This document shows positions 48,707 to 58,066 of a stretch of 64,000 nt of DNA, in pieces; the first letter of the stretch is position 1, and each line of letters begins with the position of its first letter. The stretch spans positions 186,001-250,000 of the forward strand of contig AP017991.1 in assembly GCA_003609755.1 (NCBI GenBank), written 5' to 3'. Both the position numbers and the translations under genes were made by a program. Source of the DNA: Planktothrix agardhii NIES-204 (GTDB lineage Bacteria; Cyanobacteriota; Cyanobacteriia; Cyanobacteriales; Microcoleaceae). Under the pieces are notes generated by a model. The model did no database searches. It was given only the letters and a program-made list of their open reading frames with translations, and was not told the origin of the DNA.

Positions 48707-51262
48707 TTGAGTGTCAGCAACAGCAAACCAACTATGTTACCTAACGAAATTCGCGCCCGTAGTGTACAGTTTCTCCATCAACAAACAGAAATCTATATTA
48801 ATCAAGGGCAATTTGAGGATGCGATCAAGGCTTGCAACCAGTTGTTGCAAATTCAGTCTGATTATGCCCCCGGTTATAAACTGATGGCGGATATATTCCA
48901 AAGACAGGGGAAATTACAAGACGCCCAAGAATGGTATACCCGGACATTGCAACTTCAACCTAATTGGCCAGAAGTTCATGCTAACTTGGGAAGTCTGTAT
49001 GCTAAATCACAACAATGGCAACAGGCGATCGCTTGTTATCAAAAAGCTGTCACCCTGAAACCGGATTTCACTGGGGCTTATCGGAATTTAGCCAAAGTTT
49101 GGACACAACTTAATCAGCCCCAAAAATCCGCACAAGCCCTCTATCAAGCGTTTAAATTAGAACCAAATCAAGCCACCGCAGAAGAACATTTTAACCTTGG
49201 CCAGCAGTTGGCACAACAGGGAGCCACCACCGAAGCGCAGATCTGTTATCGGAATGCGATTGCACTCGATCCCAATTTAACCCCAGCCCATCAATCTTTG
49301 GCTAATCTGCTCAAAGACCAAGGAAAAGCCCAGGAAGCAACCCAGGTCTACCGGAAAGCGATCGAATTCAATACTCCGACCCTGGGAGCTCCAGCCCCTT
49401 CCGATACCCTAGCCGTCGCCACAGCCAGGGATTTATCACCCCAAGAAACTTTAGCCGGGGCCACTCGTCAGCAAACGGTGAGTCATAACACAAAAACCCC
49501 GATGAATCATCCTGGTAATCCCCAAACCTACTTAAAACAAGCCCAAGCCTATTGTGCCTTGAAAGAATGGGATCAAGCGATCGCTACTTGTCAAAAAGCA
49601 TTAAAATTACAACCGGATTTAGCAGAAGCCTATAAAATTCAAGGCAATGCTTTACAAATTTTAGGGGAAATGTCGGCGGCGATTCGTTGTTATTCAAAAG
49701 CTTTAGAAATTCAACCCCAATATCCAGAAGTTTATGCAAATTTGGGCAGTTTATATGCTCAGGAAGAACGATTAGAAAAAGCTGCATCCTATTATCAACA
49801 AGCGGTTAGTTTAAAACCGGATTTTGCCGGAGTTTATCGTAATTATGCTAAGGTTTTAACCCAAATGGGGCAGTTAGAATCAGCCTCCCAATGTTTGGAA
49901 AAAGCCTATAGTTTGGAACCGGAAAAAGCCACGGCGGAGGAACATTTTAATTTAGGTAATACCAGATTTAAACAAGGTCGATTTGATGAGGCGATTGCTT
50001 CTTATCAAAAAGCTTTACAACTTAATCCTCAGTTGGCAGGAGTCTATTATCAATTAGGGCAATTATATCAAGCCCAAGGAGAAATTGAATCAGCTATTTC
50101 TGCCTATCAAAAAGCCTTAGAATTAGAACCTTCTCGGTTAGAATTTTATTATGGCTTTGCCGATTTATTTGGCTATCAGGAACGTTGGGATGATGCAATC
50201 CGAGTTTATAACAAAATCTTGGAATTAGACCCAAATCAATCCGTTGCTTATTACAAAATCGGAGAAATTTTTAACCGTCAGTGGCGTTTAGAAGAAGCAA
50301 TTAATATTTATAAAAACTCAATTTCCTTGAATCCTAAATTGGTTTCTTCCTATTATGGATTAGGGAAAGTTTTAGTTAAACAGGAAAGTTGGCAAGAAGC
50401 AGTGCAGGTCTTGCGTCAAGCAGTACAAATGAACCCGAGTGGAGATGCGGAATCCTATAAAGGTTTCGGGGATGCACTGGCGAAAGTTGGGGAAGCAGAA
50501 TCGGCGATTAAAGCCTATCAAAAATCGACAGAACTTGATCATAGTCAAGCCGAAGTTTATCAGAAATTAGGGGATTTACTACGAGATCAAGAACAGTTGG
50601 AATCTGCTATTACAGCTTATCAACGTTCAATTGAACTGAATCCTAGTGTATTCTGGACACAGAATAATTTAGCGGATATTTTCTTTAAACAAGAACGTTG
50701 GGAAGCAGCTATTTCTGCCTATCAAAATGCGATCGCCTTAGATTCTAGCTACTCTTGGTCATATAATAGTTTGGCTGATGCTTTAGTTAATTTAGAACAG
50801 TTGGAAGCAGCAATTCCTGCTTATCAAAATGCGATTAAACTTAATCCTGAATTTCCTTGGTCTTATTATAATTTAGGGAAAGTTTTAACGGAATTAGAGA
50901 ATTGGGAAGAAGCGGTTGTCGCCTATCGGGGTGCAATTAAAGTTCAATCAGATTTACCGAGTATTCAAGAAAAACTCGCCGATGCGTTAAGAAATCGAGC
51001 TAAATTAGATTTACAGGAATCCTTGGATTATTATTATCAAGTAATTCAAGAAAACCCGGATCATGTGGCGGCTTATCATAAAGCCATTGAGATTAAACCC
51101 GATGATCCCCAATTGTATATTCAGTTAGCGAATACGTTGGTTAATCATGATCATTTAGATGGTGCGATCGTATTCTATCAAATGGCATTGCAGTTAGAAC
51201 CCGATCATCCTGAAGTAGTTAAGAAATTAGAGGGAATTGTGGAAAAAAAAAAGCTAGGTTAA
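48707..51262 (+). CDS. Large TPR-array protein, N-terminal part of a split TPR-GT2 gene
   Basis: 851 residues; the TTG at 48707 or the ATG at 48734 is the start. It carries about twenty TPR units. Residues about 60-180 and 320-440 are related by duplication (both contain PEVxANLGSLYA, AVxLKPDF and ATAEEHFNLG), separated by a non-TPR linker rich in Ala/Thr (PSDTLAVATARDLSPQ). The frame ends VEKKKLG in an A10 tract (51243-51252). One extra A would read on as KKARLTPYFSV... into the GT2 protein that follows, giving 1559 residues with the same layout as the intact gene at 53479. Confidence 0.8.
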   Translation: MSVSNSKPTMLPNEIRARSVQFLHQQTEIYINQGQFEDAIKACNQLLQIQSDYAPGYKLMADIFQRQGKLQDAQEWYTRTLQLQPNWPEVHANLGSLYAKSQQWQQAIACYQKAVTLKPDFTGAYRNLAKVWTQLNQPQKSAQALYQAFKLEPNQATAEEHFNLGQQLAQQGATTEAQICYRNAIALDPNLTPAHQSLANLLKDQGKAQEATQVYRKAIEFNTPTLGAPAPSDTLAVATARDLSPQETLAGATRQQTVSHNTKTPMNHPGNPQTYLKQAQAYCALKEWDQAIATCQKALKLQPDLAEAYKIQGNALQILGEMSAAIRCYSKALEIQPQYPEVYANLGSLYAQEERLEKAASYYQQAVSLKPDFAGVYRNYAKVLTQMGQLESASQCLEKAYSLEPEKATAEEHFNLGNTRFKQGRFDEAIASYQKALQLNPQLAGVYYQLGQLYQAQGEIESAISAYQKALELEPSRLEFYYGFADLFGYQERWDDAIRVYNKILELDPNQSVAYYKIGEIFNRQWRLEEAINIYKNSISLNPKLVSSYYGLGKVLVKQESWQEAVQVLRQAVQMNPSGDAESYKGFGDALAKVGEAESAIKAYQKSTELDHSQAEVYQKLGDLLRDQEQLESAITAYQRSIELNPSVFWTQNNLADIFFKQERWEAAISAYQNAIALDSSYSWSYNSLADALVNLEQLEAAIPAYQNAIKLNPEFPWSYYNLGKVLTELENWEEAVVAYRGAIKVQSDLPSIQEKLADALRNRAKLDLQESLDYYYQVIQENPDHVAAYHKAIEIKPDDPQLYIQLANTLVNHDHLDGAIVFYQMALQLEPDHPEVVKKLEGIVEKKKLG
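51243..51252 (+). other. A10 homopolymer at the TPR/GT2 junction (possible slippage site)
   Basis: Ten consecutive A residues in AAA-AAA phase, eight codons from the TPR stop. Runs of this length are known to allow replication or transcriptional slippage. A +1 change removes the stop and fuses the frame with the downstream glycosyltransferase without meeting another stop. Confidence 0.6.
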
Positions 51263-51339
51263 CCCCCTACTTTTCCGTCTCTCAATCTCAATCAGAATAT
51301 GATAAACTCTATCAGGCTTGGCTAAAATACAACACAATT

Positions 51340-51384
51340 CGTAGTGAGGTGTTCACGCCTCATAGCCCTAAAGGGCTTACTACG
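51340..51384. repeat. CGTAGT palindromic repeat, copy 2, inside the TPR-GT2 linker
   Basis: CGTAGT/ACTACG outer arms with nested GAGG/CCTC and AGCCCT-AA-AGGGCT stems. It encodes IRSEVFTPHSPKGLTTK between YQAWLKYNT and FKYQPLISI, where the paralogue at 53479 has an ordinary linker. It keeps the frame and also supplies the only GTG start of the separate GT2 frame. Confidence 0.75.
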
Positions 51385-53385
51385 AAAGATTTCAAATATC
51401 AACCCCTGATTAGTATTATTATGCCCGTTTATAACACCCCGGAAGCGTTTCTAAGCGAAGCAATTCAATCGGTGTTAGATCAGGTTTATACTAATTGGGA
51501 ATTGTGTATTGCGGATGATGCTTCGACGGCTTCCCATGTCAAACAGATATTAGAAGAATATCAACAGCAAGATAGCCGAATCAAAGTGGTTTTTAGAACT
51601 AAAAACGGTCATATTTCTGTAACTTCTAATTCTGCTTTAGAGTTAGCAACGGGAGAATTTATCGGGTTATTAGACCATGATGATGTTTTGACTCCTGATG
51701 CTTTATATGAAGTGGTGAGTTTATTAAATCAGAATCCCGTCGCGGATATGATTTATTCCGATGAAGATAAACTAAATGAAAAAGGAGAATTAACAGGTCA
51801 TTTCTTTAAACCAGATTGGTGTCCTGATTCCTTTTTGTCCCGGATGTATACTTGCCATTTCGGAGTTTATCGACGAGAAATTATCAACCAAATTGGAGGA
51901 TTTAGAACCGGATATGAAGGCAGTCAGGATTATGATTTAGTCTTGAGATTTACGGAAAAAACCGATAAGATTTTTCATATTCCTAAAATCCTCTATCATT
52001 GGCGGATTCATAGCAGTTCAGCCGCTGGAGGAACAGAAGCGAAACCCTATGCTTATGAAGCCGCGAAACGGGTGTTAAAAGATGCAATTGACCGCAGAGG
52101 AGAACCCGGAATTGTTAAAGATGTTCCGATTTATTTAGGACATTATCAAATCCGCTATAAAATTTTAGATTACAAGCGGGTGAGTATTATTATTCCGACT
52201 AAAGATTTAGGAAAAATCTTAAATCGCTGTTTGGAATCTATCTTTACTCTGAGCATTTATCCCGATTATGAAGTTATTGTCATTGATAATGGCAGTACGG
52301 AATCAGCAACCCAGGATATTTTAGAGAAATGGCAAGAAAAGGAACCGAATCGGTTTAGATATTATGCTTTAGATATTCCTTTCAATTTTTCTAAGATTAA
52401 TAACTATGCCGTTAGTAAAGCCACCGGGGATTATTTGCTATTCTTAAATAATGATACCGAAGTCATTCATCCTGATTGGATTGATGCGATGGTAGAACAG
52501 GCACAACGGCCTTCTATTGGTGCGGTGGGTGCGTTATTAAGGTATCCTGATAAAATCGTTCAACACGCTGGTGTTGTGGTGGGAATTGGTCATTTTGCCG
52601 CCCATAGTCACCGCATGGCATCGGAAACAGACCCCGGATATTATGGTCAAATTATTTCTATTAGTAATTATTCGGCGGTGACGGCGGCTTGTTTGATGTG
52701 TCGGCGAGAAATATTTACACAGGTGGGAGGGTTTGATGAACAGTTAGCAGTGGCTTATAATGATGTTGATTTCTGCTTGAAAATCGTTGAACAAGGGTAT
52801 AGGAATATTTATTTACCCCATGTTGTTTTATATCATTATGAATCAAAAAGTCGGGGTTATGATACAACTCCAGATAAGTTACAACGATTTATGCAGGAAG
52901 TGACGATTACACGGCAAAAATGGCAACGTTATGTTGATCACGATCCCTGTTATAATCCTAATTTAACCTTATCTGCTTCTGATTATAGTTTAAGGCAATT
53001 TTCTGAAGTAGAAATTAGTAAGATTGCCTTAGATTTTGATCATAACAAATTACAAGATTGTTCAATTGATCAACCAGAAATTGGAATTTATTATGGAATT
53101 AGTCAAATTTGTTTTAAAGGTTGGGTACTGGGACAGCAGGAGAAAATAACCGCAGTTCAAATTATTGGTAATTATGGCCAAGTAATTAAGGAAATTCCGA
53201 CCAATTTCCCCCGTGCTGATGTTCATTTACTGCATCCTGAAAACCTAAATTCAGAGTTTTGTGGATTTTGCGAAACAATTGAACTCAGAAATTTGTCTGA
53301 AGCAACAGAATTGTTATTCCAAGCTGTTCTAAACAACGAAACTTATGCTAAATTTGCAAAAGTAAAACTAGAAATCAACCATTAA
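51349..53385 (+). CDS. Tandem GT2 glycosyltransferase with C-terminal accessory domain
   Basis: 678 residues as a separate frame from a GTG inside a repeat; more likely the C-terminal part of a TPR-GT2 fusion. Two GT-A domains lie in tandem. The first spans residues 21-260 (SIIMPVYNTP, ADDAST, LDHDD at 108-112). The second spans 278-530 (SIIIPTKDLG, VIDNGST, LNNDTEV, GFDEQLAVAYNDVDFCLK). The C-terminal residues 585-678 form the GW...PRADV...CGF module shared with two other enzymes here. It probably transfers two sugars onto a surface glycan or lipid. The catalytic Asp residues are intact in both domains. Confidence 0.88.
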   Translation: MFTPHSPKGLTTKDFKYQPLISIIMPVYNTPEAFLSEAIQSVLDQVYTNWELCIADDASTASHVKQILEEYQQQDSRIKVVFRTKNGHISVTSNSALELATGEFIGLLDHDDVLTPDALYEVVSLLNQNPVADMIYSDEDKLNEKGELTGHFFKPDWCPDSFLSRMYTCHFGVYRREIINQIGGFRTGYEGSQDYDLVLRFTEKTDKIFHIPKILYHWRIHSSSAAGGTEAKPYAYEAAKRVLKDAIDRRGEPGIVKDVPIYLGHYQIRYKILDYKRVSIIIPTKDLGKILNRCLESIFTLSIYPDYEVIVIDNGSTESATQDILEKWQEKEPNRFRYYALDIPFNFSKINNYAVSKATGDYLLFLNNDTEVIHPDWIDAMVEQAQRPSIGAVGALLRYPDKIVQHAGVVVGIGHFAAHSHRMASETDPGYYGQIISISNYSAVTAACLMCRREIFTQVGGFDEQLAVAYNDVDFCLKIVEQGYRNIYLPHVVLYHYESKSRGYDTTPDKLQRFMQEVTITRQKWQRYVDHDPCYNPNLTLSASDYSLRQFSEVEISKIALDFDHNKLQDCSIDQPEIGIYYGISQICFKGWVLGQQEKITAVQIIGNYGQVIKEIPTNFPRADVHLLHPENLNSEFCGFCETIELRNLSEATELLFQAVLNNETYAKFAKVKLEINH

Positions 53386-53394
53386 ATTTAGGGT

Positions 53395-53455
53395 GCGTAA
53401 GAGCTTCTCGCACGCAACAACATGGAGCGCTGAAGCGCAACAACATCATGACTTA
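53395..53455. repeat. GCGCTGAAGCGCAACAAC dispersed repeat
   Basis: GTGCG...CGCAC followed by two GCAACAACAT units; GCGCTGAAGCGCAACAAC is close to the palindrome at 28761 and to 2260-2278. It lies in the 93-base gap before the next TPR-GT2 gene. Confidence 0.5.
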
Positions 53456-53478
53456 GTTCAATTCAGGAAATATCAAAA

Positions 53479-56400
53479 ATGCTATCTAAATCCAACACCT
53501 TCAAAACATCTACAGATTTACTAGAAGAAGCCAATAAACTGAAACAATCGGGTCAATTGCAAGCTGCCATTATTGCTTATCGTAGAGCAGCACAATTAAG
53601 CCCTAATTTTCATTGGATTTATCATAATTTAGGAGAAGCATTAGCAGAAAATAATCAACTATTAGAGTCAATTCAGGCATTTCAGCGTGCCATTGAACTA
53701 AATCCTGATTCAGCTTGGTCACAATATCAATTAGCAGAAGTTTTATTGAAACTTGGAAATTTACCCGATACAATTAAGACGTTACAATGTGCGATCGCTA
53801 TCAATCCAAATGCTAACGAATTTTATAATAGTTTAGGTCAAGCTCTATTTAAACAAGGTGAATTAGAACAAGCAATTAGTTACTATCAAAAAGCTCTGGA
53901 ACTTAATTCAGAAGATGCGATCGCTTATCAATATTTAGGAGAAGCATTAGCACAACAGGGTCAACTGGATGAAGCAATAGAGTCCTGTCGCAAAGCGATT
54001 GATCTCAATCCCAATTTAGGAAATACTTATGAAATATTAGGGAAAATATTAGTTCAAAAAGGTTTGTTTGAAGAAGCCTTAAATATATTGTTAGAAGCCA
54101 TACAATTTAATCCTAAATCACCAGAAATATATCATGCACTGGGAGATGTTTATTCTCATTGTCAACATTTTAATCAAGCTATTGATGCCTATTCCCAAGC
54201 AATTCAAATCAAACCCAATGCAGCGATATTTCATCACGGTTTAGGTAATGTTTTTGCTCACCTAAATCAATGGGAAAATGCCGTTTCTGCTTATTCCCAA
54301 GCAATCGTATTAAATCCTGAATCAGCCGAATGTCATCAGAGTTTTGCCGAGGTTTTAGTTAAATTAGAACGATGGGACGCTGCGATCGCTTCCTATTCTA
54401 AAGCGTTAGAATTAAATCCTAATTTAACAAAGATTTATTCTCAGTTGGCAGATACCTTAAAGTACCGACAAACCCCAGGCGATTTACAAAAAGCAAACCA
54501 ATATTATGAAAAATCTATTGAATTTGATAGTGAAGATATTGAAGTATATCAAAATCTGTTAAAATCCCAGCCGGATAACTTAGATTTATGTTGGAAATAT
54601 GCTAATTTATTATGGAGTAAAAATCAGCGTGAACAAGCACTAATTTATTATAAAAAAGTTAAAGATGCTCAACCCCAAGACTTTGAAATATTACTAAAGT
54701 TGGGAGAAGCATTTGTCAGGATGAGTGAGTTTGAAGATGCGATCGCTACTTACCAAAAAGCCTTAGAAATTAACCCCAATTCATCGGATATTTACCATCG
54801 TTTAGGGGAACCTTTAGAAAAAATAGGTGAACTGGAAGCAGCCGCAAAAACCTACCAAAAAGCCATTGAATTAAACCCTGACTTTTTTGGTTCCTATCAC
54901 AATTTAGGAGATATTCGACAACGCCAAAAGAAATTTGAACAAGCGGTTTTATCTTATAAAAAAGCGATTGAATCAAATCCTGATTTTTACTGGTCTTATC
55001 ATAATTTAGCTGATACTTTAGAAAAACAAGGTAATTCAGAAGAAGCGATCGCAACTTACCGCAAATGCTTAGAAATTAACCCCCATTTCGGTTGGTCACA
55101 CTGTAACTTAGCAACCGCTTTAGCTAAACAAGGTAAAATAGAAGATTCTCTACATCATTATCGACGAGCATCCGAACTTGATCCCGCATTAGGAATTGAT
55201 TTTAATGGCTTAAAAACTGCACTTTTAGATAAAATTCTAGTTGAAGATTATATGTATAAACTCTGGCGAGACAAGAACTTTCCCAGAGCAGCAGATTTAA
55301 GAAAAATGGCAGAAACGATGGAATTATTCGTGCATAAACCCGTATTTAGCGTGATTATGCCTGTTTATAATACCCCAGAAGAATTTCTCAGGGAAGCCAT
55401 AGAATCTGTGATCAATCAAATTTATCCCTACTGGGAATTTTGTATTGCTGATGATGCTTCCCCCTCTCCCCATGTTAAGGAAGTTTTAGAAGAATATCAA
55501 GCTAAAGATTCCCGAATTAAAGTCATTTATAGAACAGAAAATGGTCATATTTCTGCATCCTCTAACTCCGCCTTAGAATTAGCAACAGGAGAATTTATTA
55601 CCTTGCTGGATCATGATGATTTAATTACTCCCGATGGTTTATATGAAGTGGCTTTATTATTGAATCGGAATCCTGATTTAGATATGATTTATTCCGATGA
55701 AGATAAAATTAGTCCCAATGGTAACTTAATTAATCCTTACTTCAAACCAGAATGGTGTCCTGAATCCTTTTTGTCTCGGATGTACACCTGCCATTTAGGA
55801 ACCTACCGACGTTCTATTATAGAAGAAATTGGAGGTTTTAGAATCGGTTATGAAGGCGCTCAAGATTATGATTTAGTCTTGAGATTTACCGAAAAAACTC
55901 AAAAAATTGCCCATATTCCCAAAGTTTTATATCACTGGCGCATGCACTCCGGTTCCACCGCAGGAGGAAGCGAAGCTAAACCCTATGCTTATGAAGCATC
56001 AGAAAAAGCAATTCAGGATGCTGTAGATAGACGGGGAGAAACAGGAATAGTAACAGGAGTTCCAGGGTTTTTAGGACATCATTTAGTCCGTTATGAAATT
56101 ACAGATTATAAGAAGGTTAGCATCATTATTCCAACAAGAGATTTAGGGGAAGTATTAGACCGATGTTTAGAGTCTATTTTTACTCTAACAACCTATCCTA
56201 ACTATGAAGTGATTGTGATTGATAATGGTAGCGTTCAAGACTATACATTTAAAGTGTTTTCTAAGTGGAGTTCTCAGGAATCTTCACGGTTTAAATGTTA
56301 TCCTTTAGATATTCCCTTTAACTTCTCCACCATTAATAATTATGGAGTCAGTCAAGCAACGGGAGATTATTTACTATTCTTAAATAACGATACCGAAGTG

Positions 56401-56946
56401 CTTAATCCTGACTGGATAAATGCGATGGTAGAACAAGTCCAACGTCCTCAAATTGGTGCGGTAGGAGCGTTATTATTATTCCCAGATAATACGATTCAAC
56501 ACGCCGGAGTTGTCATGGGATTAGGGGGTGTTGCCGGGCATGGATATTATGCTATGTCTTCTGATATCCCTGGATATTTTGGCAATGTTATTGGGTTTAA
56601 TAATGTTTCTGCGGTTACAGGAGCTTGTTTGATGTGTCGGCGAGAAGTATTTGAAAAAATAGGGGGGTTTGATGAACAGTTAACGGTGGCTTATAATGAT
56701 GTGGATTTGTGTTTGAAAATGCTAGATAAAGGCTATCGAAATTTGTACTTACCTCATGTTACACTTTATCATCATGAATCTAAAAGTCGAGGTTATGAAG
56801 ATACACCGGAAAAGAAAGAACGTCTAAACCGAGAATCAAAAATTATTGCCGGACGTTGGAAAAAGTATATTGATAATGATCCTTGTTATAGTCCTCACTT
56901 GACAAGAGTTTGTCAGAACTTTAGTATTAAAGTGCAGGATAATTAG
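53479..56946 (+). CDS. TPR-array / tandem GT2 glycosyltransferase fusion (intact)
   Basis: 1155 residues. About fifteen TPR units span residues 10-575. After a linker with YKLWRDKNFPRAADLRKMAET, two GT2 domains follow: about 620-860 (SVIMPVYNTP, ADDASP, LDHDD) and about 880-1140 (SIIIPTRDLG, VIDNGSV, LNNDTEV, GFDEQLTVAYNDVDLCLK). It is the intact equivalent of the split pair just upstream, with very similar GT2 sequence, so the two arose by duplication. TPR arrays on such enzymes may position protein or glycan acceptors. It lacks the C-terminal accessory module of its neighbour. Confidence 0.92.
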   Translation: MLSKSNTFKTSTDLLEEANKLKQSGQLQAAIIAYRRAAQLSPNFHWIYHNLGEALAENNQLLESIQAFQRAIELNPDSAWSQYQLAEVLLKLGNLPDTIKTLQCAIAINPNANEFYNSLGQALFKQGELEQAISYYQKALELNSEDAIAYQYLGEALAQQGQLDEAIESCRKAIDLNPNLGNTYEILGKILVQKGLFEEALNILLEAIQFNPKSPEIYHALGDVYSHCQHFNQAIDAYSQAIQIKPNAAIFHHGLGNVFAHLNQWENAVSAYSQAIVLNPESAECHQSFAEVLVKLERWDAAIASYSKALELNPNLTKIYSQLADTLKYRQTPGDLQKANQYYEKSIEFDSEDIEVYQNLLKSQPDNLDLCWKYANLLWSKNQREQALIYYKKVKDAQPQDFEILLKLGEAFVRMSEFEDAIATYQKALEINPNSSDIYHRLGEPLEKIGELEAAAKTYQKAIELNPDFFGSYHNLGDIRQRQKKFEQAVLSYKKAIESNPDFYWSYHNLADTLEKQGNSEEAIATYRKCLEINPHFGWSHCNLATALAKQGKIEDSLHHYRRASELDPALGIDFNGLKTALLDKILVEDYMYKLWRDKNFPRAADLRKMAETMELFVHKPVFSVIMPVYNTPEEFLREAIESVINQIYPYWEFCIADDASPSPHVKEVLEEYQAKDSRIKVIYRTENGHISASSNSALELATGEFITLLDHDDLITPDGLYEVALLLNRNPDLDMIYSDEDKISPNGNLINPYFKPEWCPESFLSRMYTCHLGTYRRSIIEEIGGFRIGYEGAQDYDLVLRFTEKTQKIAHIPKVLYHWRMHSGSTAGGSEAKPYAYEASEKAIQDAVDRRGETGIVTGVPGFLGHHLVRYEITDYKKVSIIIPTRDLGEVLDRCLESIFTLTTYPNYEVIVIDNGSVQDYTFKVFSKWSSQESSRFKCYPLDIPFNFSTINNYGVSQATGDYLLFLNNDTEVLNPDWINAMVEQVQRPQIGAVGALLLFPDNTIQHAGVVMGLGGVAGHGYYAMSSDIPGYFGNVIGFNNVSAVTGACLMCRREVFEKIGGFDEQLTVAYNDVDLCLKMLDKGYRNLYLPHVTLYHHESKSRGYEDTPEKKERLNRESKIIAGRWKKYIDNDPCYSPHLTRVCQNFSIKVQDN

Positions 56947-57044
56947 TTATATTATTATTTACTAGCGGAATTTTTGTCTAGTAATAGATAGTAACAGTTA
57001 TGATTCTCACCTGAAAATTTTTTGAATATCCAGGAAATCTACTT

Positions 57045-58019
57045 ATGATTGCAGAAGACGACAAGATAATTGTAGCAATAGATGAGTCTTGGTCAAATGA
57101 TTACTCTATTACTATTAGAGGCTGGCTCATTTCTAAAAAGGGAGAATTAGACAAAGTAGAAATCTTTGTAGGGGGTAATGGTGTTCCCATTACTGCATGG
57201 TATCCTCGTCCTGATGTCACTGCTGTTTATTCTCAGTATCAAACTCAGAATTGTGGTTTTATTGTTCATCTCCCTCGCATTGCTAAACATCAAATCACGT
57301 TTAATACTCACAGTCAAGGTGAAACTTATAACAAAACACTTGTTTTCGATGGATCTTTACCTCCGTCTGCTAACGATTATATCGATGCTAGTAACTTAAT
57401 AGGAGATTTCGTTAATTTAGTTAACCAGAAACAGTTAAAAGTTTTAGAAATTGGTTCGCGCATTGTTTCCCCTGGAAGTGCCAGCAAGCGATCTCTATTT
57501 CCCCAGGCTAAATCTTACACAGGGTTTGACTACTATCCAGATTTCAATACGGATGTTGTTGGAGATGCTCATAAACTTTCTCAATACTTCGGAAATCAAA
57601 AGTTTGATGCAATTTTTTCTATCTCTGTCTTTGAACATTTAGCAATGCCTTGGCTAGTAGCCAAAGAAATTAGCAAAATTCTTGAAGTTGGTGGTATTAC
57701 TTATCATATGAGTCACTTTGCTTGGCCTCTCCATGAAAAACCTTGGGACTTTTGGCGTTTTTCTGATGAAGGCTTTAGGGTGTTATTTTCTCAAGCGTTA
57801 GGATTTGAAATCATCCAAGCAGGTCTATTTGCGCCATTACGCATTCATTTAGATAACGTGATTCCACCGCAAGAATTACTAGCAACACAAACAGGTTTTG
57901 GGGGCGTTGCTATTTTAGCCAAAAAAGTTAGAGAAGTGAATTATGATAAATTTAGATGGGATGTTACCTTAGATGAGATTTTAGATAGTGACAGCCACTA
58001 TCCAAAACCTCAGATCTAA
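57045..58019 (+). CDS. SAM-dependent methyltransferase with N-terminal accessory domain
   Basis: 324 residues. Residues about 15-105 match the accessory module of the cluster (GW at 26-27, PRPDV at 54-58, CGF at 70-72). The class I methyltransferase domain follows: VLEIGSR (133-139) as motif I, YTGFDYYPDFNTDVVGDAH as the acidic region, and FDAIFSISVFEHLAMP. Proteins with the FEHLAMPW...E motif methylate sugars or lipids in glycan clusters. It is the third plus-strand gene of the cluster, 98 bases after the GT2 gene, and convergent with the giant enzyme. Confidence 0.85.
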   Translation: MIAEDDKIIVAIDESWSNDYSITIRGWLISKKGELDKVEIFVGGNGVPITAWYPRPDVTAVYSQYQTQNCGFIVHLPRIAKHQITFNTHSQGETYNKTLVFDGSLPPSANDYIDASNLIGDFVNLVNQKQLKVLEIGSRIVSPGSASKRSLFPQAKSYTGFDYYPDFNTDVVGDAHKLSQYFGNQKFDAIFSISVFEHLAMPWLVAKEISKILEVGGITYHMSHFAWPLHEKPWDFWRFSDEGFRVLFSQALGFEIIQAGLFAPLRIHLDNVIPPQELLATQTGFGGVAILAKKVREVNYDKFRWDVTLDEILDSDSHYPKPQI

Positions 58020-58066
58020 TTTTCATACCAGAAATGAACCATCCCAAATCTAACAGTATTTCAGCT

